A stretch of 64,000 nt of DNA from an uncultured Muribaculaceae bacterium (GTDB taxonomy: Bacteria; Bacteroidota; Bacteroidia; Bacteroidales; Muribaculaceae), in contig CALUIB010000003.1 in assembly GCA_944320595.1 (NCBI GenBank), positions 1 through 64,000 on the forward strand, read 5' to 3'. The notes beneath the pieces were generated by a model. The model did not search any database, was not told the origin of the DNA, and saw nothing but the letters and a program-made list of their open reading frames with translations. Both the position numbers and the translations under genes were made by a program. Shown here one piece after another: positions 46,666-52,536 of this stretch. Within the stretch, counting starts at the first letter, position 1; every line of letters begins with the position of its first letter.

Positions 46666-46701
46666 TTTGGCGCAGGATAGGCGCAAGAATTATTAACTTT
46701 G
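46666..46701 (+). promoter_or_regulatory. Candidate promoter of the ROK regulator
   Basis: TAACTTTG (46694-46701) is a good -7 box. The nearest TTTG (46666-46669) is 24 bases upstream, longer than usual. Two copies of GGCGCA between them may be part of an operator. Confidence 0.5.
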
Positions 46702-46773
46702 AAAAAGTCGTGTATAGGACAAACATATATATACTTATACCATAGACGATTAACAAAACAAAACTCACCGCCA

Positions 46774-47979
46774 ATGAAACAAACCCTGCTTAAAGAAATA
46801 GAGAAAGGCTCAAAAAATGCGTTGCTGAAGAAAAAAATAATCACATATTATATATATAATGGCAGCTCCACAATAACCGAGCTGTCGAAGGAACTCAATT
46901 TGAGCATACCCACCGTCACCAAAATCATCGGGGAGATGAACGAGGATGGCTACATCAACGAATATGGCAAGCTCGAAACCTCGGGAGGCCGACACCCGAT
47001 ACTCTACGGGCTGAACCCCGAGTCGGGCTACTTCATCGGTGTCAATATGAACCGTTTCTCGCTCGACATAGGCATGATAAACTTCAAGGGCGACCTTATT
47101 TTCCACAAGGCCAATATCCCATACGACCTGCAAAACACCACGCAGGCCTTCGACACGCTGTGCGACATAGTGGCCGAACAGATAGCCGGATTCAACATCG
47201 ACCACGACAAGATACTGAACATCTGCATCGATGTCTCGGGGCGCGTCAACCCCGAATCGGGCTACAGCTACACCATATTCAACTTTTCGGAACAGCCGCT
47301 GTCGGAGGCACTGACCGCCAGGATAGGCTACCCAGTGTGCATCGACAACGACACACGCGCCCTCACCTACGGCGAATACATAAGAGGCTGCGTCGATGGC
47401 GAAAAAGACATAATATTCGTCAACGCCAGCTGGGGCCTGGCCATAGGCATAGTAATCGACGGGAAGATATACAGCGGCAAGTCGGGCTTTGCAGGGGAAT
47501 TCGGGCATATACCGGCATTCGACAACGAGATACTGTGCCACTGCGGCAAGAAAGGGTGCTTGGAGACCGAAGCCTCGGGCCGCGCCCTGCACCGCATCCT
47601 GCTCGAACGCGTGGCCGGCGGCGAGACCTCGATACTTTCGGGGAAAATCGCCGATGGAGAGCAAATCACCCTCGACGAAATAATCGACGCAATCAACCGC
47701 GAAGACCCGCTGTGCATAGAGATACTCGAAGAAATAGGACAGAAACTTGGCAAGCAGATAGCCTCGCTCATCAACATCTTCAACCCCGAATTGGTAATAA
47801 TAGGCGGCCGCCTGTCGCTCGTGGACGAATACCTAACCGAGCCCATAAAGTCGGCCATACGCAAGTATTCGCTCAACCTGGTCAACAAAGATTCGCTCAT
47901 AGCCGTCTCCAAGCTCAAGGACAAAGCAGGCGTCATAGGTGCCTGCATGCTGGCCCGCAGCCGTATGTTTGAATGCTGA
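46774..47979 (+). CDS. ROK-family transcriptional regulator (NagC/Mlc type)
   Basis: The ATG at 46774 gives 401 residues. A winged HTH lies at about 25-70 (TITELSKELNLSIPTVTKII). The ROK sugar-kinase-like domain follows, with a conserved DNDTRALTYGEY segment and the zinc motif CHCGKKGCLETEASG. ROK repressors release DNA on binding a sugar or sugar phosphate. It is divergent from the large glycan operon across a 290-base promoter region and is the only regulator adjacent to it, so control of that operon by a sugar inducer is a strong inference. Confidence 0.92.
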   Translation: MKQTLLKEIEKGSKNALLKKKIITYYIYNGSSTITELSKELNLSIPTVTKIIGEMNEDGYINEYGKLETSGGRHPILYGLNPESGYFIGVNMNRFSLDIGMINFKGDLIFHKANIPYDLQNTTQAFDTLCDIVAEQIAGFNIDHDKILNICIDVSGRVNPESGYSYTIFNFSEQPLSEALTARIGYPVCIDNDTRALTYGEYIRGCVDGEKDIIFVNASWGLAIGIVIDGKIYSGKSGFAGEFGHIPAFDNEILCHCGKKGCLETEASGRALHRILLERVAGGETSILSGKIADGEQITLDEIIDAINREDPLCIEILEEIGQKLGKQIASLINIFNPELVIIGGRLSLVDEYLTEPIKSAIRKYSLNLVNKDSLIAVSKLKDKAGVIGACMLARSRMFEC

Positions 47980-48047
47980 ACAGCACTCTAACACCGTACA
48001 GAAGAAAGAGGAGGACGCACGGCCCACGCGCCTTCCTTCTGTGCAAA

Positions 48048-48680
48048 ATGCATAATTTTAACACTCCGGCAGATTTAACTTCGGTAGCTTGCCGGCATCT
48101 AACAAACGTAAAAGCTAAAGAAAGACTTGTGGAACAAATCGACGACGAACAACTTGTGGCGATGCTACGCTCGCCAATCCAGCGCGACCGCGGATACCGC
48201 CTGCTGCTGGGGAAATATGGCTCCCGCCTTTACTGGCACATTCGCCGCATCGTGGTCGGCCACGAGGATGCCGAGGATGTGATGCAGGAAACCGCCATCA
48301 ACATACTGGCAGGCATCGACAAGTTCGAGCAAAAAAGCTCGCTATCGACGTGGGTTTACCGCATAGCCACCAACGAGGCTCTGAGGTTGCTGCGCCGGCG
48401 CACCGGGTTCCTGCAGTCAATCGACAGCCTCGGCGAGGTGCTTGTGGAGAAACTCGAAGACGAGGCAGGAATGGATGCCGACGCAGCCGAAGTGCTGTTC
48501 CAAAAGGCCCTGCTACAGCTGCCCACGCAGCAACGACTCGCCTTCAACTTGCGCTACTACGATGAAATGCCTTACGAAGAGATAGCCAAGGTGACAGGGA
48601 AAAACGTCAATACCCTGAAGACCAACTACCACTTCGCAGTAAACAAAATAAAGAACTACTTAAAAGAACACTCATTATGA
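48048..48680 (+). CDS. RNA polymerase sigma factor, sigma-70/ECF type
   Basis: A 210-residue sigma factor from the ATG at 48048; a GTG at 48129 (VEQIDDEQLV) is an alternative and closer to the usual length. Region 2 covers about 65-120 (GHEDAEDVMQETAINILAGI, then SLSTWVYRIATNEALRLLRR) and region 4 about 160-205 (LPTQQRLAFNLRYYDEMPYE, then NTLKTNYHFAVNKIKNYL). It overlaps a small membrane protein gene by four bases, the usual arrangement for a sigma/anti-sigma pair. It directs a set of genes not visible here, probably including its own operon. Confidence 0.9.
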   Translation: MHNFNTPADLTSVACRHLTNVKAKERLVEQIDDEQLVAMLRSPIQRDRGYRLLLGKYGSRLYWHIRRIVVGHEDAEDVMQETAINILAGIDKFEQKSSLSTWVYRIATNEALRLLRRRTGFLQSIDSLGEVLVEKLEDEAGMDADAAEVLFQKALLQLPTQQRLAFNLRYYDEMPYEEIAKVTGKNVNTLKTNYHFAVNKIKNYLKEHSL

Positions 48681-49039
48681 AAGCCGATTTTGAAACCGTA
48701 GGCAAACGATTGCCTTACAAGGAGACAGAAGGCTACGTCGATGACCTCGTGGCCCGGTGCGCCGACCGCGCCATTGCCAGCCGCGACGCATCTCGCCCGG
48801 CAAGGCCTTTCATGCGCCGCGTGGGCATAGCCGTCACTTCGATGGCCGCCGCGCTGCTCGCCGCAGCCGTAATATTCCCGGCCATATCGGGCGGAAGTGT
48901 GACCACGGTCGAGGCAATAGCTCAAAGCAGCTCGCTCGGCGACGTGCTTTCGTCGATGAGCAACGACGAACTGGCGGCAATCGACTACTATTCGTTTGAC
49001 GACATTCCCACCGAATATGACGAAAACAACGAACAATAA
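48677..49039 (+). CDS. Small membrane protein, candidate anti-sigma factor
   Basis: A 120-residue protein with a charged N-terminal cytoplasmic part (~1-45), a membrane helix at about 48-70 (GIAVTSMAAALLAAAVIF) and an acidic periplasmic tail. The ATGA overlap with the sigma gene and the membrane topology fit an anti-sigma factor, although no zinc-binding HxxxCxxC motif of the ZAS type is present. The call rests on position and topology. Confidence 0.65.
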   Translation: MKADFETVGKRLPYKETEGYVDDLVARCADRAIASRDASRPARPFMRRVGIAVTSMAAALLAAAVIFPAISGGSVTTVEAIAQSSSLGDVLSSMSNDELAAIDYYSFDDIPTEYDENNEQ

Positions 49040-49058
49040 AGCACTTAATCAAACAATT

Positions 49059-49508
49059 ATGAAACAGCTATTTTCAATACTAATTATCGCCTTGTGCCTG
49101 GCAATGGCAGCACCGGCACAAGCCCAAAGGGGGCACAAGAAACTCAACAAGGAGCAAGCCGAACAGCTATTCAACGCAAAAGTGAAAATGATGCAGGAAA
49201 AACTCGCACTCTCCGACGAGCAGACCGAAAAACTGATACCCGTTTACCAGAATTACTTGAACGAACTGGAAACGGTGTTCAACTCACGGAAACACCCACG
49301 CCGCTACAAGCCAACATCGGCCGACGATGCCTGCAAGGTGATAACCGAACACCTCGACATCAATGCCCGCGTGATAGACTTGCAAAAAAAGTACATACGC
49401 GAATATGCCAAATTCCTCAACGCCGACCAAGTGATGAAGATATACCGCGTGGAAAACCAAATACAACGCGAAATATGGAAAGAGAAACGCCGCCGCCAAG
49501 GCAAGTGA
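49059..49508 (+). CDS. Periplasmic Spy/CpxP-like helical protein
   Basis: The ATG at 49059 gives 149 residues with a signal peptide (MKQLFSILIIALCLAMAAPA, cleaved after AQAQ). The mature protein is basic and helical with two related segments, KMMQEKLALSDEQTEKLIPV and KKYIREYAKFLNADQVMKIY, which resemble the LTxxQ segments of Spy/CpxP/CnrX-type stress chaperones or sensors. It follows the sigma and candidate anti-sigma genes by 19 bases. It may be the periplasmic sensor or an effector of the same envelope stress system. Confidence 0.7.
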   Translation: MKQLFSILIIALCLAMAAPAQAQRGHKKLNKEQAEQLFNAKVKMMQEKLALSDEQTEKLIPVYQNYLNELETVFNSRKHPRRYKPTSADDACKVITEHLDINARVIDLQKKYIREYAKFLNADQVMKIYRVENQIQREIWKEKRRRQGK

Positions 49509-49536
49509 CAACTACAAGGCTATAACAAACAGCACG

Positions 49537-49568
49537 ATGGTGCGCCCACAAAAAAGTGAGCGCACCAT
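49537..49568 (+). terminator. Hairpin after the sigma operon
   Basis: ATGGTGCGC (49537-49545) pairs with GCGCACCAT (49560-49568). The tail is only moderately T-rich. Confidence 0.65.
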
Positions 49569-49671
49569 TGCATTTGCAATTAGACCAATTAGACTTAATT
49601 GGCTAAACCATTTCATCAAGCCAAAAGTTCTGAGGGAGGGAGGAATTTTGTATAGTTTTCGCTAAAATAAA

Positions 49672-49703
49672 TTTGGGGATTTTTATAATATGCAATAATT
49701 TTG
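49672..49703 (+). promoter_or_regulatory. Promoter of the CpsB-type phosphatase gene
   Basis: TTTG (49672-49675), a 20-base spacer and TAATTTTG (49696-49703) match the consensus. A second -7-like box TATTTTTG lies at 49721-49728. Confidence 0.75.
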
Positions 49704-49784
49704 CACTCGTTTTATAATTGTATTTTTGTGTAAACCAATAAAATACAGCAATTTTCCCGTAGTTCAATCCTTAAATATGCTACA

Positions 49785-50501
49785 ATGTTTGTGAAACTAC
49801 AAGAAATATTCAAGCGGCGCGGCGGCAGTAAAACGCCCCCTTGCGAAAAGAACCTTGGCGGCTTTTCAACCGACTGGCACTGTCACATACTCCCCGGCGT
49901 TGATGACGGGCTGCCGACGATGGACGACTCACTCGAAGTACTTGCCGCATACGAGCGCATAGGCATAGCGCAGGCGTGGCTCACGCCACATATCATGGAA
50001 GACATCCCGAATACCACCGACGCACTACGGGCGCAATTCGCCAAGCTGCAAGAGGCATACGCATCCGGAGCGGTGGAGCTGCACCTTGCCGCCGAAAATA
50101 TGCTCGACAATCTTTTCGAGGAGCGGCTTGCCGCCCGCGACCTGCTGCCGATAGGCGACAGCTGCGACCACCTGCTGGTGGAAACCAGCTACTTCAGTCC
50201 ACCAATGGACTTGCTCGGGACTCTCGACCGCATCAAGCAGGCAGGCTATTACCCACTGCTCGCACACCCCGAGCGATACACCTACATGGACGAGGGCGAC
50301 TACAAGAATTTAATATCTCGTGGGGTGAAATTCCAACTTAATCTTCCCTCGCTCGGCGGTTTCTACGGTCGCGAGGCGCAACGCAAAGCTCGCTGGTTGC
50401 TCAAGCAGGGTTGGTATGCCGTGGCCGGCTCCGACCTGCACCGCCTTCACACACTTGACCACCTCTCCCCTTTGCCCTCCACACTATCAAATGCACTGTG
50501 A
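49785..50501 (+). CDS. CpsB/YwqE-type tyrosine phosphatase of capsule synthesis
   Basis: A 238-residue PHP-fold metallophosphatase. Metal ligands are visible in TDWHCHILPGVDDG (His32, His34, Asp40/41), TPHIME (His69), LLAHPERY near 164 and GSDLHRL near 219. CpsB/CapC/YwqE enzymes dephosphorylate the tyrosine-rich tail of the Wzc/CpsD-type kinase and so regulate polymer length and export. The kinase is encoded 2 kb downstream. This gene has its own promoter and terminator and lies outside the invertible promoter segment, so it is probably expressed independently of the switch. Confidence 0.92.
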   Translation: MFVKLQEIFKRRGGSKTPPCEKNLGGFSTDWHCHILPGVDDGLPTMDDSLEVLAAYERIGIAQAWLTPHIMEDIPNTTDALRAQFAKLQEAYASGAVELHLAAENMLDNLFEERLAARDLLPIGDSCDHLLVETSYFSPPMDLLGTLDRIKQAGYYPLLAHPERYTYMDEGDYKNLISRGVKFQLNLPSLGGFYGREAQRKARWLLKQGWYAVAGSDLHRLHTLDHLSPLPSTLSNAL

Positions 50502-50525
50502 ATAAGCACGGTGCATTTATTTTCA
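50489..50525 (+). terminator. Intrinsic terminator of the phosphatase gene
   Basis: AAATGCAC (50489-50496) pairs with GTGCATTT (50511-50518), followed by ATTTT. The stem overlaps the end of the coding region. Confidence 0.65.
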
Positions 50526-50641
50526 TGAAATTGGCATCACCGAAGGAGCAAATCAACAGGCAGCCCAAGCATAAACCCCTTAGCCTAAAAGAAGGAAATG
50601 GGGGAAAACTTATAAATAGTCTAAAAAAACAGGCACTCGAC

Positions 50642-50668
50642 GATCCGTCTCTCAGTAGGAGACGGATC
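50642..50668. repeat. Left recombination-like site of the invertible promoter
   Basis: GATCCGTCTC (50642-50651) and GAGACGGATC (50659-50668) are perfect 10-bp inverted arms around the asymmetric 7-base centre TCAGTAG. This is the form of a tyrosine-recombinase crossover site. Confidence 0.85.
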
Positions 50669-50745
50669 AAGCGTTTATTCTACTTATATTCAGCCTGTTG
50701 TGAAGATTTTTTTGAAAAAAAATGCACCGTTTCGAGGTATAGTTT

Positions 50746-50785
50746 CAGCAATTATAGTGCATAATTACGAAAATTTTAATTGCTG
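50746..50785. promoter_or_regulatory. Inverted repeat upstream of the invertible promoter
   Basis: CAGCAATT (50746-50753) and AATTGCTG (50778-50785) are exact complements lying inside the invertible segment and ending 7 bases before the -33 element. It could be an operator that moves with the promoter, or a recombinase accessory site. Confidence 0.4.
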
Positions 50786-50792
50786 ATAATCA

Positions 50793-50822
50793 TTGCAATT
50801 TGTTGTTTTTTATATATCTTTG
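50793..50822 (+). promoter_or_regulatory. Capsule promoter inside the invertible segment, ON orientation
   Basis: TTG (50793-50795), a 19-base spacer and TATCTTTG (50815-50822) match the consensus. The start would be near 50829, just before the right-hand site. No comparable promoter is found on the opposite strand of the segment. Confidence 0.8.
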
Positions 50823-50831
50823 CCGCGGACT

Positions 50832-50858
50832 AATCCGTCTCCTACTGAGAGAAGGATT
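50832..50858. repeat. Right recombination-like site of the invertible promoter
   Basis: AATCCGTCTC (50832-50841) and GAGAAGGATT (50849-50858) are inverted arms with one mismatch around CTACTGA, the reverse complement of the left site's centre. Opposite centres predict inversion rather than deletion. Confidence 0.85.
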
Positions 50859-50977
50859 GTTCAGAAATCGTGTTCTTGCCTGATTATCAAGGACTTCGAT
50901 AGCCTATAAGGAAAAAAATAGTTTATGAATAGATGGGAGGAGACTTTTTCCTCATTATTCTTATTCCAAGTGTGTAA

Positions 50978-51012
50978 CTGCTTTATGGTCAGACATTGAT
51001 GTCATAAGGCAG
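50978..51012 (+). promoter_or_regulatory. Leader hairpin upstream of upxY
   Basis: CTGCTTTATG (50978-50987) pairs with CATAAGGCAG (51003-51012) with one G-U pair. It lies in the ~215-base untranslated leader between the promoter and upxY. UpxY proteins need leader sequences of their own operon, so this is a candidate recruitment element. Confidence 0.5.
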
Positions 51013-51045
51013 GAATTAAAAAATTGTGCTATTATCATATCCTCT

Positions 51046-51600
51046 ATGGAAAAACTTAATCAGAATGTCAATTGCGAAGGACTGCAATGGTTCGTCATGC
51101 GTGACTTAACACGCCCTAACGCCAAGCGCCCAGCATACGTGCAGCTCGAAGAAACTGGCATAAGGTGTTTCACGCCAATGGTGTGGAAAGTTTGCACCGT
51201 GCACGGGCGCAGCGAGCGAAGGCACGTGCCAGTTATCCACGACCTGCTATTCGTACACAGCACACACGCCGAACTCGATCCTCTTGTGGAAAGCATCGGC
51301 ACGCTCCAGTACCGTTTCTTACGCAATTTTCACAACACACCCATGACAGTGCGCAGCGGCGAGATGGAATGTTTCATCCGTGCCGTCAGCACGTGCGAGC
51401 AACCGCAATACCTCAGCCCCGACGAGGTGACACCGGCCATGTGCAACCGCCGCATACGCATCATCGGCGGGCGGCTTGACGGCTGCGAGGGCTACCTGCT
51501 CACCACCCGCGGCTCGCGCCGCAAGCGACTTTTGGTGGAGCTGCCATCGCTGCTCGCCGCCGCCGTGGAGGTGGAACCCGAATACATTCAGCTAATCTGA
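51046..51600 (+). CDS. UpxY-family transcription antiterminator
   Basis: A 184-residue NusG-like protein. The NGN domain covers about 12-115 (QWFVMRDLTRPNAKRPAYVQ, then VIHDLLFVHST), and a KOW-like domain about 128-170 (RRIRIIGGRLDGCEGYLLTT). UpxY proteins in Bacteroides prevent premature termination within the capsule operon that encodes them. It is the first gene behind the invertible promoter. Bacteroides loci usually have a following upxZ gene for cross-locus inhibition; none is present here, as the Wza-like gene follows directly. Confidence 0.9.
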   Translation: MEKLNQNVNCEGLQWFVMRDLTRPNAKRPAYVQLEETGIRCFTPMVWKVCTVHGRSERRHVPVIHDLLFVHSTHAELDPLVESIGTLQYRFLRNFHNTPMTVRSGEMECFIRAVSTCEQPQYLSPDEVTPAMCNRRIRIIGGRLDGCEGYLLTTRGSRRKRLLVELPSLLAAAVEVEPEYIQLI

Positions 51601-51689
51601 ACGAGTCCAAACTAAGTTCCACACACTGGCACGCACTCACCACGGCCTGCACCAACTACCGAAATATTCATACAAGCTGATATAATTTT

Positions 51690-52505
51690 ATGAAAAGCAA
51701 CCAACTGAACAGCATCGCCGCACTGCTGGCCGCCGCACTGCTGCTACTTGCAAGCTCCTGCGGCTCGACCAAGGATGTCGCTTACTTCCAAGACCTCAAG
51801 CCAGGCAACACGGTGGCCGTGACAGCCGAGGCACTGGCCGTGACAGTCCGCCCCGATGACAAAATCTCGATAATCGTCAACAGCCGCGACCCACAACTTA
51901 CCGCGCTGTTCAACCTGCCCATCGCCAACAAGCAGATAGGCCAAATATCGGAAATGCAGGGGAACAACCAGGGCATATCGGGCTACACCGTCGATGCCAA
52001 CGGCGAAATCGACTTCCCGGTGCTTGGCAAGATTTACGTGGCCGGCAAGACGCGCACACAGATTGCCGAGTACATCAAGGAGGAACTCGTGCGCGACAAC
52101 CTTGTCAAAGACCCCGTCGTCACTGTCGAGTTCATGAACCTGTGCGTGGCTGTTTTAGGCGAGGTGAACACCCCTGGCCGTTACGCCATCGAGCGCGACC
52201 GCACCACCATACTCGACGTGCTGAGCCAGGCCGGCGACCTCACCATATACGGCAACCGCACCAACGTGATGGTGATGCGCAAGGAGGGCGACACGCAGCG
52301 CATCTACTCGCTCGACCTCACATCGGGCAGCAACATCTACTCATCGCCCGCCTACTACGTGCAGCAGAACGACGTGGTGTATGTGGAACCCAACAGCGTC
52401 CGCGCGCGCCAATCGACGGTCAACGGCAACAACGTGCGCTCCACCGCCTTCTGGATTTCGCTCGCCTCGCTGCTCACGTCGGTGGCCATCCTCGTATTCA
52501 ACTAA
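51690..52505 (+). CDS. Wza-type polysaccharide export lipoprotein
   Basis: A 271-residue outer membrane lipoprotein (lipobox LLLASSCGSTKD). A polysaccharide export (Poly_export) domain lies at about 45-130 (VRPDDKISIIVNSRDPQLTA, then EIDFPVLGKIYVAGKTRTQI), followed by a SLBB domain at about 140-190 (CVAVLGEVNTPGRYAIERDR). A C-terminal hydrophobic segment (FWISLASLLTSVAILVF) is typical of Bacteroidota members. It forms the outer membrane channel for the polymer and works with the Wzc-like kinase encoded 31 bases downstream. Confidence 0.93.
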   Translation: MKSNQLNSIAALLAAALLLLASSCGSTKDVAYFQDLKPGNTVAVTAEALAVTVRPDDKISIIVNSRDPQLTALFNLPIANKQIGQISEMQGNNQGISGYTVDANGEIDFPVLGKIYVAGKTRTQIAEYIKEELVRDNLVKDPVVTVEFMNLCVAVLGEVNTPGRYAIERDRTTILDVLSQAGDLTIYGNRTNVMVMRKEGDTQRIYSLDLTSGSNIYSSPAYYVQQNDVVYVEPNSVRARQSTVNGNNVRSTAFWISLASLLTSVAILVFN

Positions 52506-52536
52506 CAACTTCACATAAACAATCCACAAAAAAGAA

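Larger units (their letters stand above)
50642..50858. promoter_or_regulatory. Invertible promoter segment controlling the capsule operon
   Basis: Two sites at 50642-50668 and 50832-50858 face each other in opposite orientation and share an exact 20-base inverted match (50648-50667 against 50833-50852). The centres are 190 bases apart. The segment holds one consensus promoter, now pointing right into upxY. This matches the layout of phase-variable capsule promoters of Bacteroides fragilis, where a site-specific recombinase flips ~170-190 bp promoter segments. Inversion is inferred, not observed. The recombinase must be encoded elsewhere. Confidence 0.85.

Noticed and set aside
50498-50764. 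An open frame of 88 codons from a GTG between the phosphatase gene and upxY
   Set aside because: It runs through the terminator, the left inversion site and half of the invertible segment, begins with a GTG overlapping the previous stop, and has no recognisable protein character.
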